Source: Larus michahellis (Eukaryota; Chordata; Aves; Charadriiformes; Laridae). From it: DNA of 64,000 nt. Position numbers and translations under genes: made by a program. The stretch is taken from positions 24,089,583 to 24,153,582 of the forward strand of contig NC_133901.1 of NCBI RefSeq assembly GCF_964199755.1. The letters run 5' to 3'. Below are positions 1-14,164 of the stretch, in pieces. Position 1 is the stretch's first letter, and the number at the start of each line of letters is the position of its first letter. The notes beneath the pieces are model-generated. The model did not search any database and had not been told where the DNA came from. It saw only the letters and a list, made by a program, of their open reading frames with translations.

Positions 1-479
1 TTTGGATCAGTCTTCACATCATCAACATACAAAGTGGGATTGTTAAGGTGACATTGCATATAGTTGGAACAATATACTGTAGGTGAACTTATATAACATC
101 TGAAATACTAAAAAAACACTGTTAGGTTTTAGTAATTAATAATTATAATTTTCATAACTCAGTTATTAAAATAGCTAATCTAGCATATTCCATTATGCAT
201 ATAAATTATGGACCGAAAACCTCTCCACCAAGGAAAACAACTAGAAAATAGTGCAGCTAAACAATGGAAAACCTCCGTCATCCCATGCTTTCTTAAGGTA
301 CAATCCCACATTCACTTTTGCATTTTAGTAATAAACCACAAACCAGACCATTCTTCTTTGGAAAAGCGCAGAGTAAACAGGTAGCTTGGGAGTCTGCTTC
401 CTTTGATTCTTCTTTAGAATAAATTCTAGAGTCCAAATAAAACCTAGAATATGTCAAGTACTACATATCTGGAAAATGT

Positions 480-803
480 AGAATCATAGAATCATTTAGG
501 TTGGAAAAGACCCTTAAGATCCTCAAGTCCAACCATTAACCAAGTCCACCACTAAATCATGTCCCTAAACGCCACATCTACATGTCTTTTAAATAACTCC
601 AAGGATGGTGAGTCAACCACTTCCCTGAGCAGCCTCTTACAGTGCTTAATAACCCTTTTCAGTGAAGGAATATTTCCTGATACTCAATCTAAACCTCCTC
701 TGGCACAACTTGAGGCTGTTTCCTCTCATCCTATTACCTGGGAAAAGAAGCCAGCACCTACCTCACTACAACCTCCTTTCAGGTAGTTATAGAGAGGTAG
801 ATA
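480..803 (-). mobile_element. CR1 LINE, truncated 3' end
   Basis: The segment begins with the inverted CR1 3' terminus (tagaatcatagaatcat, then taggttggaaaagaccct). It continues through the usual CR1 3' region, read in reverse, to the motif that on the sense strand is acctgaaaggaggttgta. It is a 5'-truncated copy of about 320 bp inside DNER intron 1 with moderate decay. The 75-aa open frame across it is the read-through of this repeat and not a gene. Confidence 0.88.
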
Positions 804-3800
804 TAGGTCAGATAAAGTCGGGTAAGACAATAAAGAGCAGACACTGGGGAAATAAAGAGTCACACTTGCTGCATAAAAATGTAGAATAAATCTAGCACCC
901 GAGTCTTACATCACTTCAGTATAAGGATAAAAAGACGCAGAAAGCACCTGCAAAGGGCTACTGCACACATCTATGTGAGGACATGTCAGAGAGCCAGAAG
1001 GAATAAATGTAAGCCTCTGTGTTTAGCAAGACCAAAACCAGCAACTTCAACTCTGAAAAGTGAAAATACACTAACTAGAGAAGAATGTGTAGACAGCAAC
1101 CATGAATCTCTGACACAAGGTTAGCAGAATGCATGCAATTCCCATGGAATCTAGTTACTGGCCAAACTCAGAAGTCATGCCAGGTTAACTGAAATAGGCT
1201 TTGTTAAACTAATACATTCTTTGTGCAAGGACTCTTCTATAACAGGTTTTCAAATAGTTATTTCAACTTAAATTGTGTCTGTAAAGTTGTACCTTTCTCA
1301 TTGTATGAGAATTTTATATAATCCTACTAGACAGAACTTTTGCCTTCAAAATCCTATGCTTTTATTGCCGGGGGAAGATGAGAAGAAAGGAGATACGGCA
1401 AGAGGATTATTAGACTGGAGACAGGCAGCTTTCCCAGTAACTTTGGAAGACAGCCTGAAATATTTCATGTTCATGTCATATTAACCAAGCCTTTAACCGT
1501 GTTTTTTTCTGCACTGTCATGATAAACCAGCCACAGAACAAACACTGCTAGGTCTCCGTGTCACAAAAGAAAATGGATGGGTGTGACAATCTGGAATCTC
1601 TTTCACACAGGAGTCATTCTTCTGTGTTTATACAAGTACAGCAGGGTCGTCATTGATGGCTTATTTTCTAGATTGTACAACAGCATATATGAGCAATAAG
1701 GACTACTAGCAAATGATGGTCTTGGTTGATACCATGACTGCAAGTTCTTACCTGGGAAGTTATTGCAGTGAGCTTAAATGACCCAAATTTGGCAAGCTAT
1801 GCAAACTCCACCCCTTCACAAGATAAATCAGCTTGAACAGCTCTCAACATGAGCATAAGAGTTTTAGTTTTAGGCAGACAGTATAAAATACACTTTATCT
1901 GGCCCAAGAAGGATATACATCATTGATTATGCTATCTGGAAGCGAATCTACATCCAAGAGAAACAGCTTAATAACTCAAAAGTTCTATTTGAAGGTAGCT
2001 TAGGAAAAATTACATTTTGCTTTTCAGCTATTATACCTGAGAATATCTACCATAAGGAAGTATGTTATATTACATCCTTAAAGGCTGCTAAAAATTTAAC
2101 TACAAGGAATCTAAAACATGTGACCCTAAATTGAGAAGCTGTTAAATAAAACATGTAGGAACACACTCAAAGCTTTCAATTAGAATTCTGTTGTGGCCAT
2201 TCTATATTTGGAGCTTAAATGTCTCAAGAATTACCTCGGGTAACCTATGAAAAATCTGCAGGGGAAAAAAATGTCAGTGGCTTAGGAAGCAAAACAAAAT
2301 TGAATCCTATTTTGAAACCAAATATTCCTGCAGCCTACCTGAAGTGACGAAGTAACCAAGTAGTTAAAAGCACACTTTATTACAGCCAATAGTTTACCTA
2401 ATTAAAATTATTTCTCTATTTACATTTAACAGTGTTTAACTCTTAAATGAATATCCAGAATGAACAGCTCGCTGGCAGAAAGAGACAAAGATAGAGATGA
2501 ATATTAATGCATGTTGGGGAAAAAAACTGTCCAAAAGTTTTGCTGTCGTGTTTAGTTCTTCTATATAGAGACTCATATTTCCCCTTTTTGAGGGCTGAAA
2601 GTTCACAAAATAACCCCTCCTTTTACTACTTCTCAATTAATATGTGATAACAACCACAACTCTAGCCAACATCTTTGAGGGGTTGGTTTTCCATTATTAG
2701 ACCTTTCAGTTAATTAGTTGATCCAGATATCTGAACTCATACATGTAGGAGAAATCAAATCCTGATAGTGTGATAGAAGGGGTAACCAAAGACACATTTT
2801 TCCTAATAGAATCTGCATGCTCCGTGAGAAAGAGCAAGACAATACTGCATTTCACAGCCTCCAGTCGTGAGCGTACCAGCTTCAGAAACTTCTTGTTAAC
2901 TTTTCCCTGCTAGTAGAATTTATTTTCTCAGAAAATATGCGGTGTTACAAGATGCTACTGTATTCAATTTCAAAAAAATTAAAGTGTGCATACACCAGCT
3001 GAAACAATAAAAATGAAAATGAATTTGTTATGACAGAGTATCACAAATTTTGGAAAACAATTTCTTCTGAAGTTTTTTCTTATAAATAATTTCTGGCAGC
3101 TTCTTCAGTCCTGTCCCACATTACCTTTTGCAATATCAATACCACGTTGGACTTCTACCCAAACATTCAACATTGTTCATTGCTACAATGCTGATTAATT
3201 TTCTAAATTAAATGTTCACCAGCCCAATATTAATATATTATTTGTAAGCTGTTTGGTGTTTTACAGGGCTTATCCATTAAATCCAAGAAGTCTTTTCAGT
3301 GTCACTTGTTTGAGTTGCGATCAGGACACTATTTAATGTTCCTGCATAAAAAGACAATAAGAACACTGTTGAAATGTAGAAGGTGTTTTAGCACTTGTGG
3401 AACTATGTGCAAAAAGCAATAAGAGCAATATAAAAATCACTGGGTGAAAGGGGTTTTAGTTTCCTGTTGGGAGAGTAGGACTTAAAGAATAAAAATGTTT
3501 GAGAAATATCTTTCTATATGTACTTGTTTTTACCCTCTGTCAAGCACAGATCTTCGAGTAAACAAAGCAACTTTATGAATTCGCCAATAGACTTAAACTC
3601 AAATTCTCACAGAAACATGAACCCATATGTCATCCATACGACAATGTTCAAATCAAGGAATAAAAAACGAATCTAAATTTTCTCATTTGAATCCTGACAA
3701 TCAAATTCTTTCTCTTTTCACTATAGCATATGACATTGTTTATACAGCTGCTATTATTTTTATGCAAAGTAAATGTTCGTTGTTTTTTTTTTTTTTTAAG

Positions 3801-4518
3801 AGTATGAAAAAATGTATGTGATTGAAATTATCCAGATTTCAATGTGAAACAATCCTCACTGGTACTAAAAATATTATATAAGAAGCAAAAATCATCTAAA
3901 AGGCAGTATTCTGGCCAGCACAAAGTTTCTTTTCAATAATGAGCTCTCAAACAGATTGGTATGAAAAAGTAGGGAGTTGGTTTCTTTTCTTTTCTTTAAC
4001 TACAAGTAATTAAGGGCAACCATTTAACCTTTTACTGAACAGAGTACAGGCTAGCCATGACTGACATACATTTGGATTCAGTTTCTCCATAATCTATAAT
4101 GCCAAACTTTGGCATTTCCATTCAAATTACAACCCATAATTGAGAATTCATTATCTATTGAATCTTATGTGTAGGACCATTTACTTTTTAATGAAACCAA
4201 AACAAAACACCACAGCAGAAAGTGTTCCCTTGCTTACAAACATACCTTCATTAAACTTCCATTTTTAATATTAAAATCAAGTCTAATGTAACTGTCAAGA
4301 TCTCAAATCACATGTAAATACCTTGTTAAAAAGTTATTAAAAGCATTTGTTACTCTCTCATTAACTTCTGCGCTTGTCAAATTTGGCTATTAAAGTTAAA
4401 ATTTAATCTTATGCCTACCTATTAAAAAGCAGAAAGCAAAGCGACAAATAGAAGAACAACACATTATTACTAAAAGCCTGAAGCAATCAAAACAGTGATA
4501 GTCACCTAGAACTGGGGA

Positions 4519-4556
4519 AAGAAAAAAAAAAAAAAAAAAAAAACAAAAAAAAACCC
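4519..4556. repeat. A-rich homopolymer tract
   Basis: A run of more than 20 adenines is followed by aaacaaaaaaaaaccc. It could be the tail of a retroposed sequence, but no retrogene or SINE body is recognisable beside it. Confidence 0.7.
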
Positions 4557-7500
4557 ACAGAAAAACCAACACAGACTACCTCAATAACACTGAGGCATGT
4601 ATTACAAAAAGGAAAGTCAAATACTTCTGGGGACAGCAAGAGATGAGCAAAATAATATACTCCTAGAATTATTAGAAGTTTCATCATTACTATAATACTA
4701 TGCAAGGAATGTTTCTTAGCATTTTCTATTTGCTATATAACATGGAGCTAGATTGAGAAGTATTATTAAAGTGGATAAGTAAATCCATAAATAAACTGAG
4801 ACTAATGAGGAATTACCACCAAACACCATGTTGGTGTTGAAACCATGTTGGATATGAAACAAACAAAATCTCAAAAATATTCGAGATAAGAGACACCAGA
4901 AGTGACACTATACTGGGCCTCCACACTGGCACAAAAGTAGAGAGACAGTCATAATACACTTTGACAATAACATCTTGAAACTTTATAGTTTCTTATGTAA
5001 CTTTCTATAGTACTTATGTAACACAACACACTCCCTAATTTAATATTTGTATATTATTTCTTCATTATTAATATTATTTATTATTAAGAACAACTTCATC
5101 ATCTGAACTGCATCATATCACTTTATAATGACTCATCCATGTTCAGTGAGTAGAGTTCAAAAAACTTACAGCTCAGTCCTTCAGTCACAAAGTAGGGAGA
5201 CCAAAAAGTATGTATCTGTTAGATGAGCAAACAAGAACAGGCCACAGAATTAATGTTCAAAGAGATGCAAGATATAAATAGTTTCCCTTTAAGAAACAGT
5301 GTAGAGTGCAGTAGTACATCGACTTGTGGCAGCACTTAAAAAGTAAGCTATAATTTTCCAACTAAGCAAAGGCTGAAATCCTTAATTAGACATCAAGGTA
5401 GAAGAACACATTTAAGAACTAGAAAAACCTTAACACTAGGTTTCAAAATCAGGAAGACTGGCTTTCCTGTAACTCAGGGAAAAAAAAAAACAAACCTGTC
5501 TGCTTTTAAAAACATAATCCTGTTCCCATTAGATGTAAACCCTTTAGATTTAATTCCTTACATGTAAACCTGTCTCATGTGAAATGCAATGGAATAGAAA
5601 TTGTGTCACTGTGTACGCTGCTGACAATTTCATTTTTTTTTTTCCATAATTTCAAGCACACAAGTCATTAAGCACTGCAGCTTTCCAGCCAAAAGCAACC
5701 CTAAATTTTTTACTTACAACCTTGATAAAACTTCAATGATTTCATATTTTTAGAAGTGTCTAGGAAACACATAATTGGTTTATCATAACATCAATGAACC
5801 AGTTCACTGACATACCTGCATCTGGGCAAGACTAAGCTTTCATGAGAGAAGTGCAAACTAGAATACTTATTTTCCTGATAATGGACAGTATAATCTGGCA
5901 TGGTTGATGGTTTTCAACAGAAACTACCACTGTTACCTGAAATTGTGCAATCCAGCAAAATATCTCACACTTAATGGAAGCACAGAGGTCAGATAATGTG
6001 ACAACGAAGCTGAACAGCTGACCTAGCATTCTATCCAAAAGCAGATGCTAGCATCCATTTGCCAGAATTGTTTATTGCATTTCATAAAGGTAAGTCTGAA
6101 TAGAAAGCCATAAACAGCTTTTACCCTTTTGAACACAGATGCAGAAACACATACAAACTACTGTTGCAGAAATTAATCAATGGTTTGAGTTTTAGTTGTC
6201 AATATAACTTCTTAAACTAACATGTCTTCCTTGTTTAACTTGACTGCTATCATCCACTGCAGTAATACCACAGTAAGTAAAGTAAACCCTTTATGTAAGT
6301 GAACTTCCTTCTCTCTCTTTTTTTCATTCCACCTTCCTTTTTTTTTTTCTGCAAAAGATCATCAGATGAATGAAGATTGAAATAAACCATCTCTGTGCAG
6401 AACCAAGGATATGCTAAGAATTTCTGTTGTTGCTGAAATCAGATTGAAGATTAAATGGTTAAACATTTGAAATTTCAATCATTCACCCATTTGTAAAAGG
6501 AAAATATTCTCTTTCCCTGCATGCAGCAATATCAGAATGACCTACTGTTACTGTTTTTACAATTAAAGAAACTTGGCAAAAAACACTTGTTTCCTCCTAC
6601 TCACATTAGGAAACCTTCAGGTCTAACTACAAATTTCCCGAGTTTATAAACCTTTTTCTATTTTGTTTTAACAAATGAGGTCACATTAAGATTGCTTTAC
6701 TAATTGTGCACATCACGAACAGCTGTAAAATGCAAATAATGTGGAAAGGATATTTCAGGAGACTGGAAAGAAAGCGCGCAGATGGCATTGCAATGAGATT
6801 AAAATTTGTGTCTACTGATGAAAATATTTCCTAGACTGAGACCTTTTGTTAATCATTGAATTATCACAATCAGGGAGGTATTTTTATCCCTGACGATGCT
6901 CCAGCTCCCCCGGGACAGGAGCTGTGCAGCAGCAGCAGGCCAAGGTTAGAGGACTTCACCCACAGTCGCTTAGCAACGAGCAGCCTTGCCTAGGCTGGAG
7001 GACAAAGGGAACAAGGACAGGGCAGCATCGATGGTGCTCCTAACAGCATAGTTCTCTCCTGATGATGGGAAGAGTTCATTTTTCCAACCACTATCAGTGG
7101 TATTTCTGTCATGGATCCTCTTTGCTCATAGGTAACAGATTCAACCATGGAAATTAATTTGCTGTTGAATCAACGAAAGGTCTGCTGCTAACTAGGCTGG
7201 TAACTTACTTCAGAGAGCTTAGGCAGGACTGGTGCTCCTCCCATACTGGAGGAGCATCAAGGACCATAGCCTAAATAAATTTTAAACAAAGGTGAGTCTA
7301 CAAAAAGTAATGGGAGCCTGTTCAATATCAGAATTTGGCAGTTATCTAAGCAATAACATAAGATATGTGTGCAGTTCAGGAATCCCTCTTTGTAAAGAAT
7401 TGATCCACATTATTAAGTCTTTCTATTACAGATTCTCTATTATTAGAATTTACTACTTTATGTTCTTTTCTGAATCTTACAACAAAGCTGTATAAACACA

Positions 7501-10500
7501 CTTCACACTGATAGCATTTAATTGCTTTGCAAGTGGATTGGTTAATGCATGAATGATTCAAACAATTAAGACACAGAGGTGCTGATTAGTTTCTATTATT
7601 TCAGACTCCAGGAAAATCTACTGAATAAAGCAATGATTCTCAACTGGACTCATGCAGTTTGAAATCATGCAGCCTGTCTTCTGAAATAAAGCAAGCATGT
7701 AAAACTTACTTTTCGACATTTCTTTGATCAGGGTGTTTCCAATACACCAACAAACAAGGCATCACATTTATACTTTTGGACTATTGATATGAAATTAATG
7801 TGTTTTTTAAGCATATTTTAAGAATGCAAGAACAGTTACTTTACGGGCAGCTATATAACCAGAGTGTTTATAAACAATCATCCCAAATGATGAACTGCAA
7901 CTGAAAAACTTTATTTCATTCCTAAAAAAATCAGCTAAGCATTCAACCATTCAGTTGAGACAGCACCAATAATTTCTCCAAAGAGAAGTCATGTGAGGCA
8001 AGAATATACAGTTACCACTATTTATTTGTCCAGTGCAGAAGCATTTCTTTGGAGAAATCCAATTGGTTTTGTCACTTTTTATCACCATATGGATCTATTT
8101 ACAACAACAAAGGAATACTTTGGTTTTCAGAATCACATATATGCACAAAAAGGAAAAACCCATAAAATAGTATTTTTATTACAGCAATAAGATGATTCTG
8201 AATTTCTAATGATCAGGGCTTAATTAGGACTCAAGATAAACTGAACATTGCTTTTCAGTCAGTGCTTTTCACTGTAATGTAACAACAGTTTTATTTAATA
8301 CTATCATTTAAATTTTAGAAGCCAGATAAACAGAAGTACCTATAAATAATTAGCTACCCATAATCAGAATGAATCCTGAATTTTTTAGGTTAATTTTAAG
8401 GAGACAAAAACCTTTGATGAGCAGGACACACTTTAGCACAATCTCATAAAAACTTAAAGTTATTGAAATGTGAGGGTAATTTTGCCACAGAAACACCTAA
8501 AAGTCTATCATGGCACCAGCCTCAAAACTGATATTTATGGCCACTTTTACTGGTCTTAACAGCTGGACAAAGGACTGAACTGACACAGAAGGTGAAGTAG
8601 GAGGTCCTATCAAAGTAGTCCAAGACACATTGCCATGACATATTTCAGATGTATGAATCAAAAGACATCAATTGCAAAACTCTACAGTTAGGAATGGTTT
8701 TAAAATTGCGCTGAATTGTATTTTCAACTTCTACTTTTAATATGTTTTCATAAAGAAGAGATTAAATTCAGTGGCTGATAACCATTAAAAATAACTTTTT
8801 ATTACTACAGCTGTTACATCAACTTCAAAACCTTTTGCTATCAAGGCAGACCCATTATACCTAATTGTTTGTCTAATTAGTTACATCTTATATATACGTA
8901 TTCTAATTCATAATTTTTGCATGTTTTCTTTAAAAGTTGCGAGGCATTTCTAATTTTTTAATTAATAAACACATGCTAAGATACACTTTGTGAATCTAAA
9001 TGATAGCTTTCATGGCTTATTCAAAATTCTTGTTCCAAAACACTTCAACAATACAGATACCTGTAATAAGTTTAATTGCAGAGGAATAGAGAATTGAACA
9101 AGATCTACCTTTTCCATAAATATTATGTCTCTAATTACCACCAGGGAAGCTGTTAGAGCAGTCACACACCAAGACTGACTTCTTTTCAGATGAAGCACAC
9201 ACAATCTGTAAGGAGATTCTCCTGGAGAAGGCTCATTGTGTGTAGCAGACCAAGTTACAGAAGTCAATGATGGCATGGGATCCAATGGGACAAGGAGAAA
9301 CAGACAAAAATATGGATTCTTATTTCCAAAATTTCCATTTACTATTTGCAAAACCCAACTCTGAAGAAAAAATTCTTGACTTCAACCAAATCCAGAAAAG
9401 GTGATTTGCTGACATTCAAACATTGACTTTTGTAATTTGTAGGCAATCAGCTGGGAAAAAGCTGGATGTGCGTCAAACTTAGTGAGCTGACCTGGCAGAC
9501 AGGGGACAATAAGCAGAAAAAGATTTCTGCATCTGTAGGTTACCGTAATTAGCAAAGAGCATTCTGTGAAATCTCTCAGGACACAAAATTAGAACTGGTT
9601 CACATTCATACAAAATAAGTGGAATTTCATGTGGACAATTTGATGACTACATTCGACTTTCAGTTGTTAGATTTTTCAGGGTGAAAAATAAGCAGACTAC
9701 AGATGGGGAAAACATTGGAGCTGGCTCAGCAGGGTTAATTCTGGCATGATGCTGCATTACTAGTCAGCTGCAGTGCCTCAGCACCACACTCCAGGGACCA
9801 GAGTAATTGTGCATGGAGCTGGCAGGGAGTCAGGAGCTTTGTTAGCTCCTGATCAGCATTAGCCATTCTAAATAAAGCTCAGCTCTGTACAGACAAATGT
9901 AGGTGACTCCACATGATCCTCATCAGTACCCTGGAGTTTGCTTCCATGTGGAGTATGCTATTTCCCCAGTAATAAAGGTAATGGAAAGTGACTACTAGCA
10001 GAAGAGAAATTTTTGTCCAAAGATGGCCACTCCAGTTTCAGACCTTCTGTACATACTTCCTTTCCCCCAAAACACGCACGAGTAAAGGAGTAGGTTAAAC
10101 AAATTAGCCTGTAGAAGAAAGCGGACCCTTTGCATTGTCACAGGTGAACAACCAAAAGCCCACAATAAAATAAAAAATAAAATGTGCATTTGGTGTGCTT
10201 GTTACTCTAGAGGAAAAATGTTTCATTATAATGAGAAGAGTTCTAACCATTACTGAGCATTTCAGAAGTTTATAGTCTACACAAGGGAATGTTTCCAGGG
10301 ACACAGAACCACTCTGCAGAAATTAAGACAAACAATTCACTAGAATAACATCCTGTGACAAGGTAAAGTGGGAAAAGTAAAAATAAAAGGAGGACCAAAT
10401 TAATACCTTGCCATAACTAAATACAGGACTAAAATCCACCAGATTGCTAGATCATACACTAAAAAACTTCTAGAATAAATCTGAAATGGACTATAATCAC

Positions 10501-13500
10501 AGTAAATTAGTATCAGCAGGGGAAAACTACACTACTTATCAGCTCTGAAGAACACCTCTATGAGCTCTAAAAGGTCACCATATTTTTAGATTTTACAAGA
10601 AAGTTTGTACTATACTTGAAATGAAAATTACAGAGCCCATTTTGTGGTCTAAAGATATACACTTTTCTCATAATATCAGGAGATTTGCAGAGTGAAGTTT
10701 GAACATATTTTTTTTTTTTCCAACATTATGGAGATACAGGAACTTTTGATGTTGAAGAAAATTTTGAGAAAATTTCTGGGGGCAGATTATAACCAAGCCT
10801 TGCAATACCAAGTTTCCAAACCTTTAGATCAAAAAGACAATGTTAACAGATCAGGCAGGAGGCAAGGAAGAAAAAGCAAGGTGGGGGCAGGATTTTTTCT
10901 TACCTCTATTAATTATTTGTACACAGAACTATTTTATATGAAAAATGTAATCTTGCAGATATTGATCACTATCACACACTTTTGATCCAATCCACAATCA
11001 GATGAAAGCAATGGAAAATGTCTTTAATTATGAACTTAAATATGCCTGAAAAACAGGCTCTTATTTCTTTCTTCATTCATCTTGAGTCATATCAAATCTT
11101 CTATCTCCACATAGAATCAGACATAGAAGTCACCCTATAGCAACACACAGTGAAAGCATAAAAGACAAGGGTAGCTAGGACAAAGTGTGCTTACCACATC
11201 CATACAGCACAGCACAACAAAGGACTCAAGGTTTCAAAGCAAGGCCTCTGAGCTTTCTCTGCTGAAATCAAGTAATTTCAGAGTACCTGAACAGTCTGGA
11301 CATAACTGATTGTTAGTGAGAAATAAGCTTCTTTAAGAATGTCAGCAGCACCACTATCCAGAGTCAAAACATTACGCCACAGTTGGCCCACCATTTTTAG
11401 TGTATTTATATACACACATTAATGATGGGAGTCTAGCACAATTGTCAAGCTCAAATGTATCATTGTAGATAATTATTTTAAATGTTGCTTGGAAGAAGTT
11501 ACTGTTACACAGCTTCAATAATTATTCAAAGTCTATTCCAAAAAACATACAAAAGTTGAATCTCACATTTTACCTGCACTACCAAGGTGCACTGAGTTAT
11601 CTCAAGTATAGAGAGAGAAGGATGTTGTTATATGATCTAGTTAGAGCAAGAAGCTGAATTGTGACACTAGTAAAAGATGCACAAAGTACTTTTGTCATCT
11701 GATTTTCCACAAAGCATTTTTATTTTAACAGTAAACTATTGAAAGCAAATTTGTTCAAAATGATGCTTCTGTTCTTCATAGGATTTGCAGGTACGGTTCC
11801 CGCTATTCTGTATGAGCCATCCTCCTCAGACAACTCAGTGATAGGAGCCATCTACTTGCTCCAGAAATACTTCTCCAGAAGAAAACAGAAACAGTAGAAC
11901 AATTACCAAGCTGCAACCGCATCTGGAAAAACTCATTAAAGGCCTTAGTCCCTCAGAAACTCAATCTGATCAATAAAACCAAAAGTTAGCAGCAGTGAAG
12001 AATGATAAAGACTGAACACCAGCATATTTCACCGAAAGGAATTTTAGAGAAACAACTTCTTTTCTAGAAGAATCATCATCTTTGTTCTGGAATAAGAATA
12101 GATGCAATCCACTCCCACTTCCAAATTGATGCAGATGACTATGCAACTATGACCTTACCAAAAAGGTATGCAACTTCTACATTAGTTATTGGGCAAAGTG
12201 GAAATAAGATCTAAAAAAGATCCAGAACAAAAAAACATTCTGAAATAACAGCATTACTTAAATTTGGACGGGGTTTAGAAGTTCGTCAAAGGTGGGGAAA
12301 TCTACTAAATTTGTCAAGTGCTTAACAAGTTTTACTAAATTCTTCAGAATTGAAAAGTTGGAAAATATTTTTAACCGTGTTAAGTCACTGCTGTAATTAG
12401 TACTGCTGAGCAATAATATTTTACCTATGAAAAGTCCATAATTTGTCTAATAGGAGTAAATGAAAACTAACTGAATCCCTCTAGTTAGTTATGTAGCATT
12501 CACTGCAGCAATGCAAATCACATTTGCCACAGAAAAAAAAAAAAAAGAAAGGAGAATAAAATATCATTATTATATTTGGAAAGTCATCAGCAATTAAAAT
12601 TAACTATTTTTTCTCTAAACTATCTGTTTCTTGTATATTCCAATTCATACACTGATGCCAAAAATTACTATTTATATTCTTGTGAAATGCTATGGCATAT
12701 GTCTAACTATGTCTGCTTATGTATTACAGAACAATGCTTTTTAAGAGGAAGTAAAATTTAGAAATACATACAGATGACTGTAAAATTAATTTGGGTTACT
12801 GAATCCACTTGAACAATGGTACATAACATATAATAGACATACAGAAAATTCATAAACCTTTCATACCCATGAGAGTGAGAAAGACACCTGGAACGCTATG
12901 CACCATCATTAATGCATTTATTTGGAGCTGTAATACAGGCAGGTGCTGAAGATAAGGCCAACAGTCAAATTCTCCAAGAAGAATTATGTGAATTCACATA
13001 GCTGAGGCATAGAAAATTCCAACTAACTATCATTTTACTTATACCTAAAGAACTGCCAGTACTGAAATGAAAATCCCACAATGCCATCGAAATGCAATTC
13101 AAGCAAGAAAAGAATCTATCAGGCTTTTCCACATCTGAATCCTCTTTGTCTAAAAAGAAAATAACAATTATTTTTAGAAGTTAACTTTATTTATGCAACT
13201 CAGAGCTAAAAGACATCAACAGAAGCTACAGAAATTACATTCCTGCAATTACAGTGAAAAAAAGTCCTAGGCATTGAACAGATGCCTAAGCATTGAGCGA
13301 ACTGGGAATTGAACAGATGTTATTCTTATAAAGGTAGAACAAAACCAGAAAAACATACGTAGAAATTATTTCAAATAGATTGCCTCCTAATGGTCACTTG
13401 TTGTATCTATTTACTCATCGAGCTAGTATCCTCAAAATTTTTCCAAACACTGTGAGGGTCAAAGGCAATGGCTTGGTGATTCAGGAGCAGCACTGCTGTA

Positions 13501-14097
13501 GATGCGGATGCCAGACTAGGCCCCCAGCCCAGTTCTTCCGTCCCAAATTAGCAAACAGCAACGCACTCTTCCCTTGCTTAGAGTATATTTTGTACATTAA
13601 ATCAAAGCTTCTATAACTGCGAAATTCCAGAACACAACCACAAGTGCTCTGTGATTAAGCCTGAACGTACTGATTTCATCATTCTATTATGAATATCTAT
13701 GGCAAATATTTCAGCTTATCTGTTGTACAAGCTTAATATTCAGCTCATAAAGTTTAGCTTTTGTGCTTTTTTTCCTGTCAGTGCCTGTATTTCATGTTGT
13801 AAGTAAAGAAATGCAAACACACAGCATCATATTCTATACTCTTCTTCATCCCACGTATTTCATGAGGGCTAAAGGGACTACGAATGACTTATTATTCTAC
13901 TCATCCCACAATTCAATAACATCCCTACATCAACTTGTGTCTCCTCTGGGTTTGATAGCATTGTCCTTAGAAAGAAAGTGGATTCTCCTAAAATAAAATG
14001 ATACAAGCTCCATCAGCAACTTTCCTGTGTGAAATTTTTTGCTAATACACTGGGAAGACCAGAAGGGTTTTTCCCCAGAAGGTGTGGGGGGAAGCAT

Positions 14098-14164
14098 AGG
14101 GGGGAAGAAGAAAGAAAAAAAAAAAAAGAAAAAAAAAAAAAAAAAAGAGGGAGAGAGAAGAGAA
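14098..14164. repeat. 67-nt uninterrupted purine tract
   Basis: Positions 14098-14164 contain only A and G on the plus strand: a G/A mixture, long A runs split by single Gs, then a gagggagagagaag segment. The DNER-sense strand is therefore pure pyrimidine here. Such tracts can form triplex (H-DNA) structures. It lies in DNER intron 1. Confidence 0.85.

Noticed and set aside
9010..9351. 113-codon minus-strand frame in DNER intron 1 as a possible DNER exon
   Set aside because: It lacks the EGF cysteine pattern, and no splice-compatible borders or similarity to DNER were seen.
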